Source: Nitrospira sp.
Lineage (GTDB): Bacteria; Nitrospirota; Nitrospiria; Nitrospirales; Nitrospiraceae
NCBI GenBank assembly: GCA_029858925.1
Contig: JAOUEB010000078.1
Location: forward strand, 1 to 6,664
DNA: 6,664 nucleotides
Reading direction: 5' to 3'
Shown: positions 1 through 6,483 of the stretch, piece after piece
How positions within the stretch are numbered: position 1 is the stretch's first letter
How the letters are laid out: each line of letters starts with the position of its first letter
Notes under the pieces: generated by a model
Told to the model about the DNA's origin: nothing
Seen by the model: only the letters and a program-made list of their open reading frames with translations
Databases searched by the model: none
Made by a program: the position numbers and the translations under genes

Positions 1-190
1 CGCGATTTCCTCGCATCAGTCCGCAATTTCATACAACACCATACAAACCTCAGCCTACAATCCTACAGTCGAGCCCATCGACTTATTGCAGAACCATCGA
101 GTCGAGCGATTCAAGATTTGCTTCACGTTCCAGCAAGATAACCGAGTCCTCCTTCGTTCCCTGGCCATCACATTTCCCCCGGCATGCTTC

Positions 191-218
191 TTGATCAACA
201 GGATTGAGACAATCAATC
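191..218. promoter_or_regulatory. Two adjacent TTGA/TCAA dyads upstream of the peroxidase (possible operator)
   Basis: A perfect 8-bp palindrome TTGATCAA lies at 191-198. It is followed at 202-218 by GATTGA-N5-TCAATC, a perfect 6-bp inverted repeat. Both share TTGA/TCAA half-sites and lie 30-60 bp before the peroxidase ATG, a common place for regulator binding. No regulator gene is nearby. Dyads this short can occur by chance, so this is only a candidate site. Confidence 0.25.
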
Positions 219-238
219 GAGAAACCTAGTTACCAAAT

Positions 239-243
239 AGGAG
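239..243 (+). promoter_or_regulatory. Shine-Dalgarno site that fixes the peroxidase start
   Basis: AGGAG at 239-243 is followed after 5 nt by the ATG at 249. This favours 249 over the in-frame TTG at 204, which has no comparable site. Starting at 249 also places a normal signal peptide at the very N-terminus. Confidence 0.85.
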
Positions 244-248
244 AGCTC

Positions 249-1883
249 ATGTCATTCGATCACAAGACCTTCACTTCACTGGGTGTTGCTGGAGCGCTCT
301 GCTGCACCATGCTCGCGGGTGTCGCTGAGGCGGCATCCTCAAGTCCGAACAACCTGCATCTTCCCGGCATGCAGGACAGGCCTTACGCTCAGGACAATAC
401 CTATACCCGCATGTTCCCTGATTTGCTGCCCTTCGCCCAACCCACCGATACGGTGCGTGACATGGCGAAGAAATTGGGCGAAAAAGGTGGCGTCATCGAC
501 GCGTTGGATAACCTGACCGACCCTGTTCAGTCGATCACCAATCCCAACGAGTTCAGTCCGAATAATCCTGACAATCCCAATATGACGGCGGGCGTGACAT
601 TCTTGGGCCAGTTTCTGGACCATGACATCACGCTCGATCCGAGATCCGCATTGCTCGAACGGAGCGATCCCAGAACTACGACGAACTTTCGCACCGCAGC
701 GTTTGACCTGGACAGTGTGTACGGTGCTGGGCCGGAAGGATCCCCGGAGTTGTATGACGTGAGTTCCGGCGATATCAAAATGCGCGTAGAACCGATTCCA
801 GGTTCAGAACTTGTCTCTCGCAAGGGAGCCATCCGGTTCGATCTTCCGCGTGACAGCGGCAATAACGCCATCCTCGGAGACAGCCGAAACGACGAACATG
901 TGATCCTCGCTCAGCTCCACGTGGCGATGCTGCGTTTTCATAACGCGGTGGTGGACACTCTGCGTGCGGATCCCGCCCACGCGGGCAAATCGTCTGATGA
1001 GATCTTCAAGCTGGCGCAGCGTCAGGTCCGCTGGCATTATCAGTGGATCATCGTACACGAATTTCTCCCGCTGACGATCGGACAAGCGCGCCTCGATGAC
1101 ATTCTCCAAAAGGGACTTCGCTACTATCAAGTGTCTGATACCTTCGTCACTCGACGGGACAGGAATTCACGGAAGCCGCAGCTCCCCATCGAATTCACAG
1201 TCGCCGCCTACCGCTTCGGCCACTCGCAAATTCGTCCGAGCTACCGTTTGAATTTTGGCCCGGACGGAGGACAGCCGTTCTTTGCGTTCGTCTTCGACGA
1301 TACCCAGGATCCCAACGACCCCGACCCCATCGACCTCCGCGGCGGAAAGCGCGCGCCTCGTCGATTTGTCGACTGGCAAACGTTCTTCAATTTTGGCGAC
1401 GGCAACTTCCGTCCGAACAAGAAGATCGACACCAAACTTTCCAGCGTGGTGATGCTGCTTCCGGGGTCTCGTGGGCCGGCACCTGGTCTGCCGTCCGACG
1501 GGGTACAATCGTTGGCGTCGCGGAATCTGATGCGCCACGTCAATTTCGAAATCCCGTCGGGCCAGGCGATCGCACGGAGAATGGGTGTTCCGGCACTGCC
1601 CCCTTCACAGCTGGACATGCTCAGACCGTTCGCCATGGAAAAGAGCACCCCGCTCTGGTTTTATATTTTGAAGGAGGCCGAGCTTATGGAGAATGGTCTC
1701 CGCTTGGGACCGGTTGGAGGCCGCATCGTCGGTGAAGTGTTCGTCGGCCTGCTGAAAGCGGACGAATCTTCATATTTGGCCGCACAACCAAACTGGACTC
1801 CGGTATTGCCGTCCGCAACGCCCGGAGACTTTCGTATTACCGACTTGCTGACCTTTGCGGGAGTAGTTCCTCCGCTCAACTAG
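249..1883 (+). CDS. Exported animal-type haem peroxidase (An_peroxidase family)
   Basis: A 544-residue haem peroxidase of the peroxidase-cyclooxygenase superfamily, expected to use H2O2 to oxidise halides or small organic substrates outside the cytoplasm. Residues 1-30 look like a Sec signal peptide: MSFDHK, a hydrophobic stretch, then cleavage near AEAA; no lipobox. By comparison with myeloperoxidase, GQFLDHD carries Q121, D124, distal H125 and Ca2+-ligand D126. T149-D155 (TAAFDLD) matches the Ca2+ loop. GDSRNDEH gives catalytic R213 and E216. YRFGH gives proximal H325. D124 and E216 match the two residues that form ester bonds to haem in mammalian enzymes; the sulfonium-forming Met is His217 here. 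The C-terminal part (TPLWFYILKEAE, GDFRITDLL) resembles other bacterial members as I recall them. No coding region is truncated. The gene stands alone on the plus strand, with a hairpin after the stop. Natural substrate unknown. Confidence 0.93.
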   Translation: MSFDHKTFTSLGVAGALCCTMLAGVAEAASSSPNNLHLPGMQDRPYAQDNTYTRMFPDLLPFAQPTDTVRDMAKKLGEKGGVIDALDNLTDPVQSITNPNEFSPNNPDNPNMTAGVTFLGQFLDHDITLDPRSALLERSDPRTTTNFRTAAFDLDSVYGAGPEGSPELYDVSSGDIKMRVEPIPGSELVSRKGAIRFDLPRDSGNNAILGDSRNDEHVILAQLHVAMLRFHNAVVDTLRADPAHAGKSSDEIFKLAQRQVRWHYQWIIVHEFLPLTIGQARLDDILQKGLRYYQVSDTFVTRRDRNSRKPQLPIEFTVAAYRFGHSQIRPSYRLNFGPDGGQPFFAFVFDDTQDPNDPDPIDLRGGKRAPRRFVDWQTFFNFGDGNFRPNKKIDTKLSSVVMLLPGSRGPAPGLPSDGVQSLASRNLMRHVNFEIPSGQAIARRMGVPALPPSQLDMLRPFAMEKSTPLWFYILKEAELMENGLRLGPVGGRIVGEVFVGLLKADESSYLAAQPNWTPVLPSATPGDFRITDLLTFAGVVPPLN

Positions 1884-1897
1884 CAGACAGTTCCACT

Positions 1898-1933
1898 GGC
1901 AGAGGTAGGGGGACCTGCTTCCCTCCCTCTGCC
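1898..1933 (+). terminator. Strong hairpin after the peroxidase gene, probable terminator
   Basis: GGCAGAGG (1898-1905) pairs perfectly with CCTCTGCC (1926-1933). After one T/C mismatch the stem continues for four more pairs (1907-1910 with 1921-1924), leaving a 10-nt loop. It begins 15 nt after the stop codon. There is no T-run after the stem, so it is not a canonical intrinsic terminator. It may stop transcription inefficiently or protect the 3' end of the mRNA. Confidence 0.5.
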
Positions 1934-1995
1934 GCCTCAGACCTTCGTCGCGAACCACGTCCCCGACAAGTTCGACACAGCTCCCTGCCGGTTAA

Positions 1996-2023
1996 TTCAT
2001 ATGACCGAGTGATATGGTAATCT
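1996..2023 (+). promoter_or_regulatory. Weak candidate promoter for crcB-DUF190
   Basis: TTCATA (1996-2001, 4 of 6 matches to TTGACA), a 16-bp spacer, and TAATCT (2018-2023) preceded by TG as in extended -10 elements. The -10 match is poor. It would give an mRNA starting near 2030 with a leader of about 60 nt. This is the best candidate in the intergenic region, but weak. Confidence 0.2.
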
Positions 2024-2047
2024 GCCGGATGGCTGTTTGCATCGGCA
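2023..2047 (+). other. Imperfect hairpin in the crcB upstream region
   Basis: TGCCGGATG (2023-2031) pairs with CATCGGCA (2040-2047) as eight base pairs with one bulged G and an 8-nt loop. It lies 45-70 nt before crcB. It has no T-run, so it is not terminator-like. The leader does not fit the fluoride riboswitch layout (see rejected items). It could be an RNA leader structure or an operator. Confidence 0.3.
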
Positions 2048-2092
2048 TCATCGAGCGCATAATCAAGACCCCCTGATACCGGTACACTTTGA

Positions 2093-2479
2093 ATGATGAT
2101 GAAACTTTTGTTGATCGGCTCCGGCGGGTTTATTGGATCAGTCCTGCGATATCTTGTCAGCGGATCGGCACAAACGGCGAGTCAGAGCATTGCCTTTCCG
2201 TACGGCACGCTGGCGGTCAACGTGATCGGCTGTTTCTTGATCGGGTTTCTCTCCGAGCTTGCGCAAAGCCGCAGCCTCTTCTCACCTGACACAAGAGCGT
2301 TCCTCATCGTCGGCATCCTCGGTGGCTTTACCACCTTCTCCGCCTTCGGCAATGAAACCATGAATCTCCTGCGCGATGGTGGACAGGCGTTGGCACTACT
2401 GAACGTAAGCGCTCAAGTTTTGCTCGGTCTCGGAGCGGTATGGCTCGGCTACACCCTCGCCTACCAGATCTGGAGGTAA
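2093..2479 (+). CDS. crcB: CrcB/FluC fluoride ion channel
   Basis: A 128-residue inner-membrane fluoride channel that lets F- leave the cytoplasm. It is a full-length single-domain member with four predicted membrane segments, about residues 4-24, 34-55, 67-88 and 97-122. Conserved elements are GGFIGSVLRY (11-20), GTLAVNVIG with the pore Asn43, and GGFTTFSAF (77-85), containing the Phe residues F82 and F85 that line the fluoride path and the TTFS stretch that holds the structural Na+ in studied homologues. Only one copy is present, which fits the dual-topology homodimer form. Three ATGs in a row (2093, 2096, 2099) are possible starts; a TGA at 2090-2092 excludes anything further upstream. No clear Shine-Dalgarno site precedes them, in contrast to its neighbours. 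It shares an operon with DUF190. Confidence 0.97.
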   Translation: MMMKLLLIGSGGFIGSVLRYLVSGSAQTASQSIAFPYGTLAVNVIGCFLIGFLSELAQSRSLFSPDTRAFLIVGILGGFTTFSAFGNETMNLLRDGGQALALLNVSAQVLLGLGAVWLGYTLAYQIWR

Positions 2480-2482
2480 TCC

Positions 2483-2845
2483 ATGCTTCCCACGGACGGC
2501 ATGCTGTTGCGCATCTTTGTTGGCGAGGGCGACCGCTACGACAAGCGACCGCTTTATGAATGGATCGTCACAGAGGCCAAGGCCAACGGTTTGGCAGGGG
2601 CCACCGTGTTGCGTGGCTTGATGGGATTCGGAGCCAATAGCCGCGTCATCCATACATTCAAGATCGAGCGCTTGTCGGAAGACCTGCCGATCATCATTGA
2701 ACTCGTCGACACGGAGGAGAAGATAGAGTTCTTCCTCGCCTTCGTCGAGCAGCACATTCATTCCGGCTTCCTGGCGACAACGGAACAAATCCGGGTCCGA
2801 TTCTATCGTGGAGATGCCGCGACAGGATCCGGCGCACACGTTTAG
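2483..2845 (+). CDS. DUF190 family protein (PII-like fold)
   Basis: A 120-residue soluble protein of the DUF190 family, which is related in fold to PII-type signalling proteins and is commonly found next to crcB. Biochemical role not established. Conserved elements are LLRIFVGEGDRY (8-19), a central GATVLRGLMGFG (39-50) followed by IHT, and LSEDLPIIIELVD (64-76). Length is typical. The GGAGG at 2472-2476 sits inside the last sense codons and stop of crcB and is 6 nt from the ATG, so the two genes are translationally coupled with 3 nt between them. From the pairing I infer that it modulates the fluoride channel or senses a ligand linked to fluoride stress; nothing in the sequence proves that. 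Confidence 0.94.
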   Translation: MLPTDGMLLRIFVGEGDRYDKRPLYEWIVTEAKANGLAGATVLRGLMGFGANSRVIHTFKIERLSEDLPIIIELVDTEEKIEFFLAFVEQHIHSGFLATTEQIRVRFYRGDAATGSGAHV

Positions 2846-2862
2846 CCCGCTTTTACCGGCTA
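2843..2862. terminator. Small hairpin between convergent operons
   Basis: TAGCC (2843-2847) pairs with GGCTA (2858-2862), extendable by one G-C pair across a bulge. The dyad includes both stop codons, TAG of DUF190 and the minus-strand TAG of the epimerase. The loop contains TTTT. It occupies the whole 14-bp gap between the operons. It may be a weak bidirectional terminator; the stem is short and no long T-run follows on either strand. Confidence 0.25.
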
Positions 2863-3960
2863 CAGGACGTCCCCGAGGATAACTCCCAGCCCGGCTCCTC
2901 CGCTCAACACGTTCGCATCGAGTCGTCCCGCAGCCCCGAACATCAGCGGTGGCTCACAGAGATCCCGCTCCAGAAGTAATGTCCCAAACGCGCCTTCCTG
3001 CGCGAGCAGAATGTCTCGATACCTATTCGCAACCGTGAGCGCCACGCGAGTCAAAATACTCGTCTCGCCCACCTGGGCGCCAATGATAATCGGTATGCCA
3101 ACCTCCTTAGCCCGCTGAGCGACGGCGAGAGACCGCAGAAGGCCGCCCATTTTAGAGATGCGAATGTTGATGATCCATGACGACGCCCCTTCCGATAGCT
3201 CCGCAAACTGCTCCACCCGCAGAAAGCTTTCATCCAGAATGATCGGGATGTTCAACTCTTGCTTCAATCGCCGGCATCCATCGTAATCGCCGACCTTGAG
3301 CGGCTCCTCGATCGCCGTGATGCGGCCGGGAAGCTGCTTCACATAGGCCAATACAGACTCAGTATTGCTCCAGAGATTGTTCGCATCTAGCCGGACCTGG
3401 ATGTTCGAATGTCCTGCCTCAGCCACTTGTTGGAGTTTATCGATGTCGTCTTGAAGCCGGCCCGTCACCTTGACCTTGAAGTCGGTAAAGCCGGCAGCCA
3501 GATATCGCTGGAGCTGTTTCTTAAAAGACCCAAGATCTTCAGTGCCCAGCACGGCCGAATATTGAAAGGTTCCGGCAAGCGGCGGAAGATCGAGCAGGGC
3601 TTCGATCGATTGTCCCGCTCTCTTGCCGAGCAGATCCAGAACAGCCGTCTCGACGGCGCACCAGCCGGCAGGATTCTTATCGATCACCGCGTCATGCTCG
3701 CCGATCCAGGCTCGCATGTCATCAATGCCGGTGAATCCGACCCACTGGTCCCGATGCAACTCCACAAACCGCTCGATCGATGCGACAGTCTCACCGGTTA
3801 CATAGGAGCGCGGGCATCCTTCGCCAAGCCCGACCACGCCGGCATCATCGGTCACAGTCACCAACACACTTTCGGTTTTGGCGCGGACAGCCGACGCATG
3901 CGCAAAGGACTGTTTGAAAGGAATAGTCAGAGATTGAACAGAGAGATTCTTGATCCGCAT
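2860..3960 (-). CDS. Enolase-superfamily epimerase/racemase (MLE subgroup, dipeptide-epimerase-like)
   Basis: A 366-residue Mg2+-dependent enzyme expected to abstract the proton alpha to a carboxylate. Residues 1-130 form the N-terminal capping domain and the rest the (beta/alpha)7-beta barrel. Active-site residues are in order: K162 and K164 (FKVKV), metal ligands D192 (LDANN), E218 (AIEEP) and D243 (LDES), and the opposing base K270 (RISKMGG). Two facing lysines are typical of L-Ala-D/L-Glu and other dipeptide epimerases and N-acylamino-acid racemases. The C-terminus, however, reads QEGAFGTLLLERDL (321-334), where studied dipeptide epimerases have an Asp-x-Asp motif that binds the substrate ammonium group. 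Substrate is therefore uncertain; an N-acylated amino acid or another carboxylate is possible. Last gene of the minus-strand operon, 7 nt after the GH3 stop. ATG at 3960 is preferred; GTG at 3963 or TTG at 3966 are alternatives. Confidence 0.9.
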   Translation of the reverse strand: MRIKNLSVQSLTIPFKQSFAHASAVRAKTESVLVTVTDDAGVVGLGEGCPRSYVTGETVASIERFVELHRDQWVGFTGIDDMRAWIGEHDAVIDKNPAGWCAVETAVLDLLGKRAGQSIEALLDLPPLAGTFQYSAVLGTEDLGSFKKQLQRYLAAGFTDFKVKVTGRLQDDIDKLQQVAEAGHSNIQVRLDANNLWSNTESVLAYVKQLPGRITAIEEPLKVGDYDGCRRLKQELNIPIILDESFLRVEQFAELSEGASSWIINIRISKMGGLLRSLAVAQRAKEVGIPIIIGAQVGETSILTRVALTVANRYRDILLAQEGAFGTLLLERDLCEPPLMFGAAGRLDANVLSGGAGLGVILGDVL

Positions 3961-3966
3961 CACCAA

Positions 3967-3974
3967 CCTACCTC
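3967..3974 (-). promoter_or_regulatory. Ribosome-binding region for the epimerase, overlapping the GH3 stop
   Basis: Read on the minus strand, GAGGTAGG spans the last codon and stop of the GH3 gene. GAGG is 7 nt from GTG (3963) and 10 nt from ATG (3960); the trailing AGG is 6 nt from that ATG. The site favours 3963 or 3960 and makes the TTG at 3966 unlikely because it directly abuts the site. Confidence 0.6.
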
Positions 3975-5599
3975 ACGTACGGCGAGAAATCGAATAGACA
4001 GTCACGGCTATATTGCAACCTCACCATCTTGAACTGAGATTCACGCTGGCCCCTCCGAAGACAATGTTCTCGATAGGCATCGGCTGTTCCTTCACGGAGA
4101 TGCCGGACAACCAATGGTTTGAGGCGGTCACTTTCCCGCTTCGCCTTGAACTCTATGTTCAGCTCACCCAGCCTCTCCTCCACCCGATATGCCACATCCA
4201 AAACCGACGGCCCAGACTCCGCATAGAGGGTGTACTGTTGCTCCTCCACGTCGGCCAGCATCACGTAGAATTCGCAACTCAACCTCAGTTCGGCGAAAAC
4301 CGCATCAATAGCAGCGGTGACATGATGCTCGTACAGCTTCTCCCCTGTAATGTTGGTCACACCCTTCCCCTTTTGGACAAACTGGATCGTGGGGGTGCGG
4401 TTGAACCATCCTGTGACCTCCACGATATCGTTCATGACGTACCGATAGAGGCCGGCCGGGGTCGTGACCAACACCTGATATTTCTCACCGATCTCCAGCT
4501 GATCCAGAGTCAACGTCCTGGGATCGGCCCTGTCCCACTCGATCAAGGGAACAAATTCAAAGAAGTTGTCGCAAAAGGTCGGGATGCATCGATTGTTCAC
4601 CACATCCACATTGAGACTTCCCAGACACTCGCTCGAGAGATACCCCATTTCAATCAGCGCAGTATCCTCCGAGAGAATCGATTTCAATTGTGGAATCAAT
4701 ACGCCGCAGTTACCTCCCATCCAGGTAATCACTGCCCGCACGTTCGGCCACAATGTTGCAAATGTCAGCTGATCTTCGTGTCCGAGATAGGCGCGCAAGT
4801 GCGCCAATCGCCGGCTGCTGGCCTGCGGAACAACAACAGCGCCTTTGGCATCTCTGCCGTTTGCCGACGACAGCGCTTCGACTAAATCCGAATAGTGCTG
4901 CCGAATCAGTTCCATCAGCTTGAGGAACGTCGAGGGATTGGGAGCGGCCATCACAGATAGCGCCGGCTCCGCCAACATACAGACTGCAACCTGCCGATAT
5001 TTTTCTCTCGCATCTGTCAACGCACGAACGCGAACTGAGAGCACATCCTTTTCCTTGATCGGAAGCGGCAGCGACTCGTACAGAAGACCGGACATCGAGC
5101 CATAGGCCGTGCCGGTAGGCAAGCGACCCTCGATACGTTGGCCGGACAGCACTAGGATGCGGCCCTCAAAAATATCAGACACTCCCTGATATTGTGAAAA
5201 TGCGAACAGCCTCTGATAGGTTCGAATACGGGTTTGTGTATCTCTGAGTATCGGAATGAATTTGGGCTTGCCGGTCGTCCCGCTCGTTTGTGCAAAGAGA
5301 CGTGGCCGTTCCGCGTTCAACTCTGCATTGCACGTATAATCTTGAGCCTCGATGTAGGGGCGCAGATCTTCATAACTCTGCATAGGAAGCGCGCGCCGAA
5401 AGTCGCCATACGTGCGCAGCGTTGTGAAACGATACTTGCGTCCGAATGCTGTCTTGGCATGACGGTTGAGCATCTGTCGAAGCAGCGCCTGCTGAACCTC
5501 CATCGGATCATCGGTTTGACGGATAAACGGAGTCCAGTCACGGCGCTCGATTCCCCTCATTGCCGTGCGAAGCGATACCGTCCGTCTCAAATCGGTCAT
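3968..5599 (-). CDS. GH3 family acyl-adenylate-forming amide synthetase
   Basis: A 543-residue soluble enzyme of the GH3 family (ANL adenylate-forming fold), typical length. Plant members activate a carboxylic acid with ATP and transfer it to an amino acid; bacterial members are mostly uncharacterised. The three nucleotide motifs are present: QTSGTTGKPK (104-113, phosphate loop), YLSSE (320-324), and YRYVMND (385-391), whose Asp391 is placed to bind the ribose, followed by ITGEKLYEHH with K421. The C-terminal domain contains SQFKMVR (521-527), matching the conserved QYK-x-PR-like lysine segment. Start at 5599 has AAGG (5609-5606) 6 nt upstream. It begins 8 nt after the hydroxylase stop and ends 7 nt before the epimerase. 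I infer that it builds an N-acyl amino acid or similar amide; acid and amine are not readable from sequence. Confidence 0.92.
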   Translation of the reverse strand: MTDLRRTVSLRTAMRGIERRDWTPFIRQTDDPMEVQQALLRQMLNRHAKTAFGRKYRFTTLRTYGDFRRALPMQSYEDLRPYIEAQDYTCNAELNAERPRLFAQTSGTTGKPKFIPILRDTQTRIRTYQRLFAFSQYQGVSDIFEGRILVLSGQRIEGRLPTGTAYGSMSGLLYESLPLPIKEKDVLSVRVRALTDAREKYRQVAVCMLAEPALSVMAAPNPSTFLKLMELIRQHYSDLVEALSSANGRDAKGAVVVPQASSRRLAHLRAYLGHEDQLTFATLWPNVRAVITWMGGNCGVLIPQLKSILSEDTALIEMGYLSSECLGSLNVDVVNNRCIPTFCDNFFEFVPLIEWDRADPRTLTLDQLEIGEKYQVLVTTPAGLYRYVMNDIVEVTGWFNRTPTIQFVQKGKGVTNITGEKLYEHHVTAAIDAVFAELRLSCEFYVMLADVEEQQYTLYAESGPSVLDVAYRVEERLGELNIEFKAKRESDRLKPLVVRHLREGTADAYREHCLRRGQRESQFKMVRLQYSRDCLFDFSPYVR

Positions 5600-5607
5600 A
5601 AGAAGCC

Positions 5608-6483
5608 TTACGCAGCCTGTTTATCCAACCCGGCCACAAAGGGGGCCGCCATCTGTTCCATGAATCCGCTTGGGTACCGGCGATTGACGAGCCCCAGCGC
5701 CTCGACTTCACGATCCGAGGGCAGATAGCGAGTCCCGAAGAGCCAATCCCAGACAATGAGATGATTCCCGTAATTATTGTTGGACTCCTGCGTGCGCATG
5801 GAATGGTGCCAGCGATGCAGCTCAGGGCCGCTCATCAAGTAGTTGAGCCAGCCCAGCTTCACATCGACATTGGAATGCTGAAAGAACCCATTCACGGCGT
5901 AGAACACGAAATACAGGCTGAGAACAGCCGGAGAAACACCCATGACGATGAACGGCAGCGAGTCGAGCAGGAATTGCAGTCCTTTGTCGACCGGATGAAA
6001 GCGGCCGACATTCAGCGTATAGAGCCGATGCGGTGAGTGATGCACGGCGTGGAAGCGCCACAACGGCCCCCATTCGTGGCTGACGCGGTGCAACCAGTAC
6101 CTGGTGCTATCGACCATGAGCGCCATCACGATGGCCTGCAGCGGGATCGGCCACTCCCTCGGCCAGATCGCATAGCTCGGCCAGTCTCGTCCGGTCCATA
6201 GCTCGAAGAGGGCGAAGGCGACTCCGATCGAGAGCAGTTTCGGCCACAGGACATGCACGAGGGTGAGAAACATCGAGTCTTCGGCCACTTCTTTCCCCGA
6301 GGGCTTCCACGAGACCCGGTAGGGCATCCGCACCTCAAGCCAGATGATAAGCAAGGTCCCGATGGTCACCGGCAGATACGTCGACAAGAGAATGCCTGCT
6401 CCCGCTTCCATGAGACTCACATTACCCCATATGCTGCCGAGCAGCACGACAGGATAGACTCCGTACCGAACAACCCGCTTCAT
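5608..6483 (-). CDS. Membrane fatty-acid hydroxylase / sterol-desaturase family protein
   Basis: A 291-residue integral membrane non-haem di-iron oxygenase that uses O2 to hydroxylate or desaturate a lipid. Histidine boxes in order are HRVSH (132-136), HAVHH (145-149), H203 in FQHSN, and HRWHH (223-227), the full set expected for the superfamily. Hydrophobic segments lie near 8-22, 30-50, 70-95, 112-124 and 170-200. D125 and W130 precede the first box. The start at 6483 is supported by GGGAG (6495-6491) 7 nt upstream and by the ATGA overlap with the preceding gene; the frame stays open upstream, but that region codes in another frame. The superfamily includes sterol, carotenoid, fatty-acid and ornithine-lipid hydroxylases, so substrate is open. 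No sterol genes are visible, so a membrane lipid or fatty acyl chain is more likely. Confidence 0.93.
   Translation of the reverse strand: MKRVVRYGVYPVVLLGSIWGNVSLMEAGAGILLSTYLPVTIGTLLIIWLEVRMPYRVSWKPSGKEVAEDSMFLTLVHVLWPKLLSIGVAFALFELWTGRDWPSYAIWPREWPIPLQAIVMALMVDSTRYWLHRVSHEWGPLWRFHAVHHSPHRLYTLNVGRFHPVDKGLQFLLDSLPFIVMGVSPAVLSLYFVFYAVNGFFQHSNVDVKLGWLNYLMSGPELHRWHHSMRTQESNNNYGNHLIVWDWLFGTRYLPSDREVEALGLVNRRYPSGFMEQMAAPFVAGLDKQAA

Larger units (their letters stand above)
1..248. other. Upstream region of the peroxidase gene; no supportable gene
   Basis: All three forward frames are open from the left edge, to stops at 139-141, 227-229 and 192-194. None contains a usable ATG start, and I recognise no protein in any of them. 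Because all three are open at once, the openness reflects base composition and is not evidence for a gene. The 3' end of a gene entering from the left cannot be excluded; the frame from position 2 to the TAG at 227 has the most GC-rich third positions. Small dyads are present: AGTCGA (67-72) with TCGACT (78-83), and two TTGA/TCAA dyads at 191-218. I found no convincing sigma-70 promoter. Confidence 0.5.

Noticed and set aside
204..232. Sigma-70 promoter with TTGAGA at 204-209 and TAGTTA at 227-232
   Set aside because: The -35 is good but the -10 matches at only two positions, and the transcript would start at the Shine-Dalgarno site itself, leaving almost no leader.
204..248. Peroxidase start at TTG 204
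   Set aside because: No Shine-Dalgarno site, and it would place 15 polar residues before an otherwise normal signal peptide; ATG 249 has AGGAG at proper spacing.
294..308. Lipoprotein signal at the two cysteines of the peroxidase signal peptide
   Set aside because: The residue before the first Cys is Leu and before the second is Cys, not Gly, Ala or Ser, so there is no lipobox; an ordinary Sec signal with cleavage near AEAA fits better.
2023..2083. Fluoride (crcB-type) riboswitch upstream of crcB
   Set aside because: GGATGG (2027-2032) and CTGATACC (2073-2080) faintly resemble pieces of the motif, but I could not build the required pairing of the 5' GGCG-like strand with a nearby CGCC, nor the stem joining the region after GATG to the 3' end. 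A covariance-model scan would settle it.
3409..4032. 207-codon open frame antisense to the epimerase
   Set aside because: It is opposite the catalytic barrel of a convincing enolase-superfamily protein, and its translation shows no family features.
4013..4885. 290-codon open frame antisense to the GH3 gene
   Set aside because: It lies wholly opposite a clear GH3 coding region with intact motifs, has no recognisable domain, and is the kind of shadow frame expected in GC-rich genes.
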